From positions 1 through 64,000 of the forward strand of contig CAVXZL010000010.1 of assembly GCA_963766345.1 (NCBI GenBank): a stretch of 64,000 nucleotides of DNA. Reading direction: 5' to 3'. The stretch's first letter is position 1; each line of letters starts with the position of its first letter. The position numbers and the translations under genes were made by a program. The notes beneath the pieces are model-generated. The model searched no databases. It worked only from the letters and a program-made list of their open reading frames with translations, and was not told the origin of the DNA. Shown piece after piece: positions 39,893 through 48,268 of this stretch. Source of the stretch: DASVFB01 sp963766345. GTDB taxonomy: Bacteria; Actinomycetota; Thermoleophilia; Gaiellales; Gaiellaceae.

Positions 39893-40922
39893 CCCGCACG
39901 AGCGTCTTGCCGAGCGTGTCGCCGCGCATCACGCGCGCGAGCGCGTCCGGCGCATTCTCGAGGCCCTCGACCACCGTCTCCTGCCACTTGAGCTGCCCCG
40001 CCTGCAGCCAGGCGCCCAGCTCGCGCTGCACCTCGGCGAGGCGCGTCGGAAAGCTGCTGCCGCGGAAGCCGCGCAGGGTCAGGTCCTTCGCCGTCGCCAG
40101 GAAGAGGTTGCGCGGGCCCGGCTGCGGCTCGGTCGCGTCGTATTCCGAGATCGCGCCGCACAGGGTCACGCGGCCCCACCGCCGCAGCGTCGTCAGAGCG
40201 GCCTCGAGGTGGTCGCCGCCGACGTTGTCGAAGTAGAGGTCGATCCCGTCCGGCGCGATCTCGCGGAGCGACTCCACCACCGGCCGCGCCTTGTAATTGA
40301 ACGCCGCGTCGAACCTCAGCTCCTCGAGCAGGTAGCGCACCTTCTCCTCCGACCCGGCGCTGCCGATCACACGGTGCCCGAGGTTCTTGGCGATCTGTCC
40401 GACCAGGCTGCCGACGGAGCCCGCGGCGGCGGAGACCCAAACGACGTCGCCCTCGCGCAGCTCGCCGACGTGGACGAGCCCGGCGTAGGCGGTCAGGCCG
40501 TTGGCGCCGACGGGGCCGAGGTACGCCTGCGGCGGCGCGATGGACGTGTCGAGCCGGGTCAACGTGGCGATGCCGCGCATCTCCTCCTTCCCGGCCTCGA
40601 CGAGCGCGTAGTCGCGCCAGCCGTACGGATGCCAGACGGTGTCGCCGGGCGCGAAGCCGTCGGCCCGCGACTCCACGACCTCGCCGACGGTGAGGATCCC
40701 GTCCATCGGCGCGTCGAGCGCGAACGCCGGGAAGTAGCCGTCGGGCGCCTTCTCGCGCAGGCGGATCCGCAAGGCCGGGTCGACCGACGTCCACGTGTTG
40801 CGCACGAGCACCTCGCCGGGAGCCGGATCGGGTACGGCGACCTCGACCAACCGGAAGTCGGACGAGCGGACCTCGCCCTCGGGATACGTCGCCGGCTGCA
40901 GCTCCCGGCCGGTGCGCGCCAT
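39885..40922 (-). CDS. Zinc-free MDR oxidoreductase (CurA / prostaglandin reductase-like)
   Basis: NADPH-dependent reduction of an activated double bond. The start ATG at 40922 gives 345 residues beginning MARTGRELQPATYPEG; a longer frame adds no conserved sequence. Family features are VLVRNTWTSVDPALRIRLRE, LTAYAGLVHVGELREGDVVW, VSAAAGSVGSLVGQIAKNLG, the cofactor segment HRVIGSAGSEEKVRYL and LYFDNVGGDHLEAALTTLRR. No zinc-binding Cys set is present. Start and stop overlap the neighbouring genes, placing it in the operon with the tandem NTF2 gene and ABC importer. Confidence 0.88.
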   Translation of the reverse strand: MARTGRELQPATYPEGEVRSSDFRLVEVAVPDPAPGEVLVRNTWTSVDPALRIRLREKAPDGYFPAFALDAPMDGILTVGEVVESRADGFAPGDTVWHPYGWRDYALVEAGKEEMRGIATLTRLDTSIAPPQAYLGPVGANGLTAYAGLVHVGELREGDVVWVSAAAGSVGSLVGQIAKNLGHRVIGSAGSEEKVRYLLEELRFDAAFNYKARPVVESLREIAPDGIDLYFDNVGGDHLEAALTTLRRWGRVTLCGAISEYDATEPQPGPRNLFLATAKDLTLRGFRGSSFPTRLAEVQRELGAWLQAGQLKWQETVVEGLENAPDALARVMRGDTLGKTLVRVA

Positions 40923-41695
40923 CAGCTCCAGATGCCGCTGAACGCGAGCGTGCGGCCGGCGAAGAAGCGCTGCACGCGTTCCTGCTCGTCGGCCTGCACC
41001 CACATTGTGAAGGTGCCGAGCTCGGCGCCATGGCGAGTCGTGTAGCCGAGCGCAACCTCGGTGTGTCCCGAGCGCGCGGTAACCGCGAGATGGTGGAGTT
41101 GCCCCTCCGGCTCGCGTTGCTCGAGATAGCCGTGGTACTCGTCGAGGCCGCCGTTGAACTCGTGCACGCCGCGCTCGTCCGACCAGAGGATTGCGAAGTC
41201 CATCTCCGGCGCGAGCAGCGGGACTACCTCCAGCGGCCGCTCGTCGAGCGTGCCGAGGAACACCGGCAGTACCGTCGCAGACGTCGTCTCGCCGCCGGCC
41301 CCTGCCGCGACCTCGGCCTGGCCAAAGCGCTCCGTCCGCCCGGAGTAGAGTCGCTCGGCGCGGCCCTCGGAGTCGAGCCAGACGGCGAACGTGAAGTTGC
41401 CGAGGCGTTCGCCCCAGCGCGTCGTATGGCCGAGCACGATCTCGACCTTGCCCTCGCGCGCCCCCACGTCGATGTGGTGGCGCTGGCCCTCCGCCCGGCG
41501 CTGGGCGAGGTAGCCGTGGAAGTCCTCGAGCCCGCCGGTGAACTCGCGCGGGCCGCGCTCGTCCGACCAGAGGAACGAGAACCTGAAGCCGTCGGCCAGC
41601 ATCGGCAGGGCTTCGAGCGCCTGCTCGTCGAGCGTCTCGAAGTAGACCGGCAGGAACCGCGGCGCCTCGAGCGTTGCTCCGGTCGGCGCGCTCAC
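40922..41695 (-). CDS. Tandem-repeat NTF2-like protein of unknown function
   Basis: 257 residues made of two similar halves (about 12-125 and 145-255). Each begins FLPVYFETLDE / VLPVFLGTLDE, then FSFLWSDERGPREFTGGLED / FAILWSDERGVHEFNGGLDE with HGYLAQR / HGYLEQR, and ends RLYSGRT / RFFAGRT. It has no signal peptide or catalytic set that I recognise. The GTG start overlaps the ABC permease stop (GTGA), so it travels with the importer, perhaps as a cytoplasmic binding or processing protein for the imported compound. Confidence 0.6.
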   Translation of the reverse strand: MSAPTGATLEAPRFLPVYFETLDEQALEALPMLADGFRFSFLWSDERGPREFTGGLEDFHGYLAQRRAEGQRHHIDVGAREGKVEIVLGHTTRWGERLGNFTFAVWLDSEGRAERLYSGRTERFGQAEVAAGAGGETTSATVLPVFLGTLDERPLEVVPLLAPEMDFAILWSDERGVHEFNGGLDEYHGYLEQREPEGQLHHLAVTARSGHTEVALGYTTRHGAELGTFTMWVQADEQERVQRFFAGRTLAFSGIWS

Positions 41696-43398
41696 AGCTT
41701 CTTGAAGCTCTCCGAGCCGCCGAGGATCAGCGCCACGATCACGCCCGCGGTCGTCACGCCGACCATGATCAGCGAGATCACGGCGACCAGGGGATAGCCG
41801 CCGTTCTCGTAGTAGTCGTACAAGATCGTCCCCATCACGTTGACGGTCGGCGCGCGCACGAGGAGCGACGCCGCGAACTCGTGCGAGAGCAGAATGAACA
41901 TCAGCGCCAGCGCGCCGCCGAACGTCGGCCGCAAGAGCGGCGCGAGGATCTGCAGGTGCGTGCGCACGACGCCGGCGCCGGACACGCGGGCCGCCTCGAT
42001 GTACGCGTCGCCGAGCGCCGCGAGCCCCGAGAGGATCATCCGCGTCGCGAACGGGATCATCAGGGTGATGTAGACGAGGACAATCACCCACTTGGTGCCG
42101 TAGAGGACGAACGGCTTGTTCGTGTACGTCATGAGAAAGCCCACCCCGAAGATGACCGCGGGGATGCTGAGCGGCATCGCGACCACGAAGTCCAGGACCG
42201 GCGTCGCGATCCGGTGGTAGCGCTGCCGGCGCAGGTAGAACGCGGCGACGTAGCCGATCACGAGCGTCACGGCTGCCGCGATCACCGAGAGCTCGATGCT
42301 GTTGTAGATCGCGGGCAGGACTCCCGATGCGGTCGTCACCGTGCGCCAGGTCGCGAGGGTGAACTGGTGCACGTCGAAGACGCCGCTCCAGTATCTCGAC
42401 AGGGAGACGACGACGAGCGCCAGGATCGGCAACACGGTCGTGAAGACCCCGTACAGGATGATCATCGTCGCCGCCGACCACGAGCCGCGGGTCCCCGACC
42501 GGAAGCCGCCCTTGCCGCCGTGCGTGATGAAGCGCGAGTGGTTGCCGAGCAGGATCCGGTTCGCGACCAGGACGAGGATGCCGAAGAGCAGCAGCGGCGA
42601 GCCGATCGCCGCCGCCAGCCCGTATTGCGGCGGGATCTGCTGCGTCTGGTTGTACATGTCGGTCGTCAGCACCGTGATGCCCTGGTTCGCTCCCAGCAAG
42701 AGGGGCGCGGTGAACTGCCCGAGCCCGAGCAGGAGTGCGACGCCCGTCCCGTAGACGAGCGCCGGCCGAAGCAGCGGCAGCACGACGCGGAAGAAGACGC
42801 CGGCGCGTCCCGACCCGTTCACATAGCCGGCCTCGATCAGCTCCTCGCTGATGTTCTCGAGCCCCGCCGCGACGAAGAGGTACACGAAGGCTGCGAGGGA
42901 GAGGCCGGTGATGATGATGATCCAGGGCATCGTGTAGACGTTGAACGGCCCCTCGAACTGGTGGCTCCACCAGGGCAGGTGGCGCAGGAGCTGGTTCAGG
43001 TAGCCCGGATGCGGCGAGAGCAGGAACGACCAGCCGAGCACGGCTGCGAGCGGCGGCAGGACGATCGGGAGGATCGGTACCGCCCGAAGCAGCCGAACGC
43101 GCCGCGGGAGCGCGGTTGCTGCCCACGCGAGGCCCGTCCCGAGGACGACCGCGATCAGGAGTGACCCGACCCCGAGGTAGAGCGTGTCTTTGATCGTCGT
43201 CCACTCGCCGGGGCGCGTGTAGGCCTCTCTGTAGGCGCGGCCGCCGTGCTCGAGCGCGAGGTATTGCAGGCGGGCGAGCGGGACGATCGTCAGGTAGCCG
43301 ATCGCGCCGATGAAGACGAGCACTACGAGACCCGGCGCCCAGCGGCGGAGCTGCAAGCTCCAGTCTCGCTTCGGGATCGCGACGGCTTCGGTCGTCAC
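41692..43398 (-). CDS. ABC importer permease, fused two-domain type (FbpB / ThiP-like)
   Basis: 568 residues with about twelve membrane helices and two copies of the permease domain. The EAA-like loops are EELIEAGYVNGSGRAGVFFR (first half) and DAYIEAARVSGAGVVRTHLQ (second half). Such fused permeases carry ferric iron, thiamine or polyamines. The start chosen is the GTG at 43398, one base after the ATPase stop; longer frames add low-complexity Ser/Ala residues only. Works with the ATPase and binding protein genes. Confidence 0.88.
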   Translation of the reverse strand: MTTEAVAIPKRDWSLQLRRWAPGLVVLVFIGAIGYLTIVPLARLQYLALEHGGRAYREAYTRPGEWTTIKDTLYLGVGSLLIAVVLGTGLAWAATALPRRVRLLRAVPILPIVLPPLAAVLGWSFLLSPHPGYLNQLLRHLPWWSHQFEGPFNVYTMPWIIIITGLSLAAFVYLFVAAGLENISEELIEAGYVNGSGRAGVFFRVVLPLLRPALVYGTGVALLLGLGQFTAPLLLGANQGITVLTTDMYNQTQQIPPQYGLAAAIGSPLLLFGILVLVANRILLGNHSRFITHGGKGGFRSGTRGSWSAATMIILYGVFTTVLPILALVVVSLSRYWSGVFDVHQFTLATWRTVTTASGVLPAIYNSIELSVIAAAVTLVIGYVAAFYLRRQRYHRIATPVLDFVVAMPLSIPAVIFGVGFLMTYTNKPFVLYGTKWVIVLVYITLMIPFATRMILSGLAALGDAYIEAARVSGAGVVRTHLQILAPLLRPTFGGALALMFILLSHEFAASLLVRAPTVNVMGTILYDYYENGGYPLVAVISLIMVGVTTAGVIVALILGGSESFKKL

Positions 43399-43399
43399 G

Positions 43400-44548
43400 T
43401 CAGCTTGCGACGGCGACGCGGCGGCCGAACGAGCTGACCAGCGCGCCGGATTCATCGTAGAAGGCGAGGTCGCCGAGCTGTAGCGTGGCGACGACCTGCT
43501 GTTGGGGCTGCAGGCTCCGGGCCCACCCCCCGCGCTCGCCGGCGGGGATCCGGCTGAGGACGCGGGCTCCCCCGATCTTGACGACGACGTCGAGATGCCG
43601 GCCGCCGAACTCGGACGCGACAACGGTGGCGGGCAGGTGAACCGTCTGCGGCCACTCGGCCGTCTTTCCCTGAGGTGCGAGGTCGATGTCCTCGGAGCGG
43701 GTGCGGGCGACCAGCGTCGGCGACGCCGTCTGCACCCAGCTCAGGTCGCCGTCGAGCGGCTCGCCTTCGTACGTCCAGCCCTGCTCGAGACGCTCGAAGA
43801 CCAGGCGGTTCGACATCCCGATGAAGTCGGCGACGTACTCGGTCGCGGGCTCCTCGAAGATCTCGTCCGGGCGGCCGAGCTGCTCGAGCGAGCCGCTCCG
43901 CATGATCGCCAGGCGGTCGCCGAGCGCGAGCGCCTCCGTCTGGTCGTGGGTGACGTACACGGCCGTGAACTCGAGCCGCTTGTGGAGCTCGTAGATCTCG
44001 GTGCGCACGAGCTCGCGCAGCCGCGCGTCGAGGTTGCTGAGCGGCTCGTCGAAGAGAACGAGCTCGGGCCGTGCAACGAGGCCGCGCGAGAGCGCGACCC
44101 GCTGCTGCTGGCCGCCGCTGAGCTGGGCGGGATAGCGGTCGAGCAGGTTGGTCGTGTCGACGAGCCTGGCAACCTCTTCGACCCATTCGGCCGCTTGCTT
44201 GCCCTTGATCTTCTTCGCACGTAGCGGGTACGCGACGTTCCTCCGCACGGTCATGTGCGGCCACAGCGCGTACGACTGGAAGACCATGCCGATGTTCCGC
44301 TTGTTGGGCGGAACGTTCAACTTGCGGCCGGCGTCGAACACCGTGCGGTCTCCGAACGCGATCGAGCCGTCGTCCGCGGTCTCGAGGCCGGCGAGGCAGC
44401 GAAGGGTCGTCGTCTTGCCGCAGCCGCTCGGCCCCAGGAGCACCAGGAACTCGCCCTGCTCGATCTCCAGGTCCAGGTCGTCGATCGCGATCGTCGGCGG
44501 CTTACCGGCGAACCGCTTCGCGAGCTCCTGGATCCTTACCCTCGACAG
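43400..44548 (-). CDS. ABC importer ATP-binding protein (FbpC / PotA-like), CTG start
   Basis: 382 residues: Walker A LLGPSGCGKTTTLRCL, Q-loop NIGMVFQSYALWPHMTV, signature QLSGGQQQRVALSRGL, Walker B LVLFDEPLSNLD, H-loop YVTHDQTEAL and a C-terminal TOBE domain (LVARTRSEDIDLAPQGK onward). The frame has no ATG, GTG or TTG before Walker A. A CTG at 44548 follows GAGGTGA by 6 nt and gives the normal N-terminus SRVRIQELAKRFAGKPPTIA, so CTG is the likely start. Confidence 0.88.
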   Translation of the reverse strand: MSRVRIQELAKRFAGKPPTIAIDDLDLEIEQGEFLVLLGPSGCGKTTTLRCLAGLETADDGSIAFGDRTVFDAGRKLNVPPNKRNIGMVFQSYALWPHMTVRRNVAYPLRAKKIKGKQAAEWVEEVARLVDTTNLLDRYPAQLSGGQQQRVALSRGLVARPELVLFDEPLSNLDARLRELVRTEIYELHKRLEFTAVYVTHDQTEALALGDRLAIMRSGSLEQLGRPDEIFEEPATEYVADFIGMSNRLVFERLEQGWTYEGEPLDGDLSWVQTASPTLVARTRSEDIDLAPQGKTAEWPQTVHLPATVVASEFGGRHLDVVVKIGGARVLSRIPAGERGGWARSLQPQQQVVATLQLGDLAFYDESGALVSSFGRRVAVAS

Positions 44549-44582
44549 TTGCGGTCACCTCGTCTCGAGGAGGGTGGTGGAT

Positions 44583-44610
44583 GCGGGAGCGGGCGGACGC
44601 CCGCTCCCGC
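44583..44610 (-). other. Strong intercistronic hairpin between binding-protein and ATPase genes
   Basis: GCGGGAGCGGGC and GCCCGCTCCCGC pair perfectly (12 bp) round a 4-nt loop, in the 68-bp gap after the solute-binding protein gene. Such a hairpin can stop part of the transcription and protect the upstream message, giving more binding protein than ATPase and permease. Confidence 0.6.
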
Positions 44611-44616
44611 GCGATG

Positions 44617-45717
44617 CTAACCGAACAGCGAGTGCCAGTAGTTCTGGAAGGCCGTGACCTTGCTCGGCGTCAGGTCGGCGAGGACCTGCTGGTACGGCTT
44701 GATGTAGTACGTCTGGGGGACGTTCTTCACCACGGCGCCGAGGTGATGCTGGGACGTCTGCTGACCCTCCTTCGTGACGAGGTAGTTGAGCAGGAGCTGC
44801 GCCGCGTTCGGGTGCGGCGCCCCCTTCAGGACCACGCCCCACCATGGCGCGTTCCACGCCTTGGAGCCACCGGGCACGGTGAAGTCGATCGGCGCCCCCT
44901 GCTGGTGCAGGTCGATCGCGTTCGTGGAACAGAACGAGCCGGCCGTGATCTCGCCCGCAGCGGCGGCCTGCGTCATCGGCAGCGACGATGCGTAGACCTT
45001 CGGCTTCTGCGCCGCAAGCTTCGCGAGGTAGCCCTTGCCGTAGGTCTTCTGTACCCAGAGGTACCAGTCGACGAGTGACGGCGCGCTCGGGTTGACGACC
45101 CCGATCCTGCCGCCGGAGAGCGACGAGTTGAGCAGGTCCGTCATGCTCGTGAACTTCTTCTGCGTCAGGCCCGTGTTCCAGCAGATGCCGAGAACCGCCT
45201 CGCCGACGATGTTCGCCTTGCCCGGGCCGCCGAACACCTTGCGGTCGTACGCCTTCTTGTACAGATCGGGCCCGACTGCGTTGACGGCCCATTGGTTCTG
45301 CGGCTTCTGGATGCCGTACACGATCGGCTTGCTCGCGATCACGAGGACGTCGTCGTTCAACTTGTGTGCCTGCTCCTCCGTGTTGACCTGCTGCGTGAGC
45401 ACGGAGTCGATCTGGCGGTTCATCGTGATCGTGATGCCGTACTTCGCCTTGAACGCCTTGATCGTGTCGGCGAGGAAGAGGGGGTTCTGCGACGTGTACA
45501 GCGTCACAGAGCCTTCTTTCTTCGCCGCGGCGACGATCTTCGCCCACTGGCTCTTCGTCGCCGGCTTCGGAGCGCCCTGCGACAGCTTCGCGAGCACTCT
45601 CTGCGCGGACCTCGACGAGGTTGTCGACGCCGCATACGCGGCGGACGCCGCAGCCGCTACGCAGACGAGCGCGAGCACCGCCGCGAGCGCGCGCGATGAA
45701 CGAACCGGTCTCTTCAC
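44617..45717 (-). CDS. ABC importer solute-binding protein (iron/polyamine type)
   Basis: 366 residues, exported. The GTG at 45717 has AAGGAG upstream; an ATG 18 bp earlier (45735) is less likely. A signal peptide is seen: VKRPVRSSRALAAVLALVCV then AAAASAAYAAS. There is no lipobox Cys, so the protein is free or attached otherwise. The mature part is a class II binding fold (GSVTLYTSQNPLFLADTIKA, FKAKYGITITMNRQ, KANIVGEAVLGICWNTGLTQ, GAPIDFTVPGGSKAWNAPWW) as in ferric-iron and putrescine/thiamine binding proteins. Iron-binding Tyr pairs are not certain. First gene of the importer operon, 66 bp behind the perfect palindrome at 45783. Confidence 0.87.
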   Translation of the reverse strand: MKRPVRSSRALAAVLALVCVAAAASAAYAASTTSSRSAQRVLAKLSQGAPKPATKSQWAKIVAAAKKEGSVTLYTSQNPLFLADTIKAFKAKYGITITMNRQIDSVLTQQVNTEEQAHKLNDDVLVIASKPIVYGIQKPQNQWAVNAVGPDLYKKAYDRKVFGGPGKANIVGEAVLGICWNTGLTQKKFTSMTDLLNSSLSGGRIGVVNPSAPSLVDWYLWVQKTYGKGYLAKLAAQKPKVYASSLPMTQAAAAGEITAGSFCSTNAIDLHQQGAPIDFTVPGGSKAWNAPWWGVVLKGAPHPNAAQLLLNYLVTKEGQQTSQHHLGAVVKNVPQTYYIKPYQQVLADLTPSKVTAFQNYWHSLFG

Positions 45718-45782
45718 CCTATCTCCTTTCGGCAAACGACCCCGCGTGTGAGCCGATTGGGATCCAATGGATTGCTGTCCTC

Positions 45783-45797
45783 CTGAACCGAGTTCAG
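45783..45797. promoter_or_regulatory. CTGAAC-N3-GTTCAG palindrome, site 3 (perfect)
   Basis: CTGAAC-CGA-GTTCAG, 12 of 12 arm positions, upstream of the ABC importer operon and downstream of the TetR gene that points the same way. It is the best of six sites and defines the motif. Confidence 0.6.
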
Positions 45798-45922
45798 TGC
45801 GGCAGTTCTACAATATCCCCGGGCGCAGCGCAAACCCCGGCTCCTACTCCCAGGGGCGTTCTCCACCGACGCGTGGTGTGCCTACCCGACGCGCGGCGGA
45901 AGTGAACCGCCGCCCGCGGGCC

Positions 45923-46573
45923 TCAGTCGCAGCCGAGGAGCGCCAGCTCGCGGCGGACGAAGAAGCGCCCGACCTCGTCGATCGAGAGCGCGCCGCCGGG
46001 GCGGTACCACGTCCAGACGCTGTTGTAGAGCCCGAGCAACGCGCGCGCGAGTAGCTGCGGGTCGCTGCGCGGCAAGTGCCCCTCCTCGATCCCGCGTGCG
46101 AGGAACGCCGTCCAGGCCGCCTCGAGCTCGCGCTTGCGCGCGCGGACGCTCTTGCGCGCGGCCTCTTCGCGTGGGGCCGATCGGCGCGCCTCCAGGCGGT
46201 CGTGTTGCGAGAGGAGGACGCGGTACTCGTGCATGTCCTTCGGCGCGAGGTCGAAGCCTGACTCGAGCAGCTCGACGAGCGCCGTGCGCCAGTCGGTGTT
46301 GGCCGCGACGATGTGGTCGAAGCGCTCGCGAGTCCTCACGACTGCTCGCGACATGATCTCGTAGAGGCAATGCTGCTTCGACTCGAAGTAGTGGTAGAGC
46401 GCTGTGGAGCCGATCCCGACCGCTGCGGCGACGTCCGCCCACTTCGTCTCGTCGTAGCCGTAGCGCCCGAAGTAGTCGGTGGCGACGTCGAGGATCTGGT
46501 CCCGCTTCGAGCGCGGACCCGCCAGCGGCGTCCGCGGGGGTTGGCGTGTGATGGTTCGTGGCGTGTGTGTCAC
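45923..46573 (-). CDS. TetR-family regulator (first of two paralogues)
   Basis: 216 residues. The HTH is ILDVATDYFGRYGYDETKWA / DVAAAVGIGSTALYHYFESK, followed by a ligand domain (ERFDHIVAANTDWRTALVEL, LLARALLGLYNSVWTWYRPG). TetR proteins of this kind usually sense acyl-CoA. The GTG at 46573 has GGAGAG upstream and is preferred over an ATG at 46612, which would translate the operator-like repeats. The protein at 56899-57549 is clearly homologous along its length, including KWADVAAAVGIGSTALYHYF. Likely represses its own gene via the repeats at 46586-46613. Confidence 0.88.
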   Translation of the reverse strand: MTHTPRTITRQPPRTPLAGPRSKRDQILDVATDYFGRYGYDETKWADVAAAVGIGSTALYHYFESKQHCLYEIMSRAVVRTRERFDHIVAANTDWRTALVELLESGFDLAPKDMHEYRVLLSQHDRLEARRSAPREEAARKSVRARKRELEAAWTAFLARGIEEGHLPRSDPQLLARALLGLYNSVWTWYRPGGALSIDEVGRFFVRRELALLGCD

Positions 46574-46585
46574 TCGGCTCTCCAG

Positions 46586-46613
46586 TCGATATATCACGAG
46601 TCGATATATCACG
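46586..46613. repeat. Tandem TCGATATATCACG repeats, likely TetR promoter/operator
   Basis: TCGATATATCACG occurs at 46586-46598 and 46601-46613, a period of 15 bp, 13 bp upstream of the TetR GTG. Each copy contains the palindrome CGATATATCG except for its last base. The A+T-rich core may be the promoter, with the regulator binding side by side. Confidence 0.5.
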
Positions 46614-46651
46614 CGGCGCAGACGCTGCGAAGCGGGCCGGCGGCCCGGAGG

Positions 46652-47416
46652 TCAGCGAATCGTCCAGCCGCCGTCGACCACGATCACCTGGCCGGTGCAG
46701 TATGACGAGGCGTCCGAGGCGAGGAAGAGCAGTACGCCGTCGAGCTCCTCGAGCCGTCCCGGCCGGCCGAGCGGGCAGTTCCGCTCGAGCCAGTGGAGTG
46801 TGCGCTCGTCCTCGAACAGCCCCGCGTTCATCTCGGTCGGGAACCAGCCGGGCGCGATCGCGTTGACGCGGATCCCGTCACGGCCCCACTGATTGGCCAG
46901 CTCGCGCGTCAGGCCGTTGATCGCGGCCTTCGAGGTGACGTACGGCGCCTCGGGCACGGGCCCCGACGCGATCAGGCTGAACATCGAGCTGACGTTGATC
47001 ACGGACCCGGAGCCCTGGGCGCGCATCGGGACCGCGACCGCCTGCGAGAGCGCGAACACGGCTTCGACGTTGACGCGCAAGACGTCACGCAGCGCCTCCA
47101 CCGTCGCCTGCCGGTCCGCACCCCCGGCGGAGACGCCCGCGTTGTTCACGCAGACGTCGACGCGGCCGAAGCGCTCGAGGGTCGTCGCGACGAGCTCGTC
47201 GCGGTCGGCGGCCTCGCCGACGTCGCCCGCGAGCGGGTGGATCGCGGCGTTCGCTTGCGCCAGCTCCTCGAGCCGCTCGCGACGGCGTGCGGTCGCGACG
47301 ACCTGTGCGCCGGCGTCGGCGAGCACCTGCGCGAAGCGAGCGCCGAGGCCCGACGACGCACCCGTCACGATCGCGACGCGGCCGTCGAGAGGCTTGGGGA
47401 CCGGCACGGCCGCCAA
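46652..47416 (-). CDS. Short-chain dehydrogenase/reductase
   Basis: 254 residues: DGRVAIVTGASSGLGARFAQ, VCVNNAGVSAGGADRQ, GSVINVSSMFSLIASGP, PYVTSKAAINGLTRELAN (Tyr/Lys) and CTGQVIVVDGGWTI. The start is a TTG at 47416 or the GTG at 47407. It is followed on the same strand by the TetR gene after 78 bp and is divergent from the crotonase at 47471, sharing a short promoter region with TTAATATT. Confidence 0.88.
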   Translation of the reverse strand: MAAVPVPKPLDGRVAIVTGASSGLGARFAQVLADAGAQVVATARRRERLEELAQANAAIHPLAGDVGEAADRDELVATTLERFGRVDVCVNNAGVSAGGADRQATVEALRDVLRVNVEAVFALSQAVAVPMRAQGSGSVINVSSMFSLIASGPVPEAPYVTSKAAINGLTRELANQWGRDGIRVNAIAPGWFPTEMNAGLFEDERTLHWLERNCPLGRPGRLEELDGVLLFLASDASSYCTGQVIVVDGGWTIR

Positions 47417-47470
47417 TATTAAGATCTCGCCCGAAGCAACATCAATTCAGGCCCACCCAAAGGAGGCGTC

Positions 47471-48268
47471 ATGCCCGCCATCATCGAGGCCGAGCCGATC
47501 CAGTACGAGGTGGACGGCCACGTCGCACGCATCTGGCTGAACCGGCCGCATAAGCGCAACGCCGTCAGCCAGCAGCTCCTCAGCGAGCTCGACGCGGCTC
47601 GGCGGCGTGCGGAGGAGGACGAGAACATCCGCGTGATGGTCATCCGCGGCCGGGAGGGGACCTTTTGCTCGGGCTTCGACCTCGACGAGCTGCAAGGCGA
47701 TTTCATTGGCACGACGCGCGCCTACGAGGTCGCGCTCAAGTCGCAGCGGATTTGCGACGACATCTTCCGCTCGCCCACGCCGTCCATTGCGGTGGTCGAG
47801 GGTTACGCGACCGCGGGCGGCTTCGAGATCCTGATCAACTGCGACTTCTGCATTGCGGAGGAGAACGCGAAGATCGGCGACTTCCACATCCGCAGGGCGC
47901 TCTTCGGCGGCGCGGGGCCGATGTACCGCCTGCCACGGATCGTGGGCGAGCGGAAGGCGAAGGAGCTGATGATGACCGGCAAGCTCCTGAGCGGACGGGA
48001 GGCCTACGAGTTCGGGCTGACGAACGGCTGGGCGCCGGCGGCCGAGCTCGACGCCCGCGTCGACGACTTCATCGCCAACCTCGTCGACAAGAGTCCGTTC
48101 CAGATGCAGATCACGAAGCAGTGCGTCAACCGCGCTCTCGACTCCGACACCGAGACGCTGATGCTCGTCGAGCGCCTCGCCGTCGGCGTCACCCTCAACT
48201 CCGACGACGCGGCAGAGGGCGTCGCGGCGTTCCTCGACAAGCGCGAGGCCGCCTGGACGGGAAGCTAG
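47471..48268 (+). CDS. Crotonase-superfamily enzyme, His variant (enoyl-CoA hydratase-like)
   Basis: 265 residues, ATG with AAAGGAGG upstream. Oxyanion-hole segments are RGREGTFCSGFDLDEL and VVEGYATAGGFEILINCDFC. Glu119 matches the first catalytic Glu, but the second position is His139 in KIGDFHIRRALFGGAG, as in the copies at 12567 and 59634. The length, the DLDEL motif and the C-terminus DKREAAWTGS are nearly the same as at 59634, so these two are close paralogues. Cotranscribed with the SDR that follows (1-bp overlap). Confidence 0.87.
   Translation: MPAIIEAEPIQYEVDGHVARIWLNRPHKRNAVSQQLLSELDAARRRAEEDENIRVMVIRGREGTFCSGFDLDELQGDFIGTTRAYEVALKSQRICDDIFRSPTPSIAVVEGYATAGGFEILINCDFCIAEENAKIGDFHIRRALFGGAGPMYRLPRIVGERKAKELMMTGKLLSGREAYEFGLTNGWAPAAELDARVDDFIANLVDKSPFQMQITKQCVNRALDSDTETLMLVERLAVGVTLNSDDAAEGVAAFLDKREAAWTGS

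Noticed and set aside
47436..47450. Possible seventh CTGAAC-N3-GTTCAG site before the crotonase at 47471
   Set aside because: Only the right half (ATTCAG) fits; the left arm matches poorly, so I do not count it.
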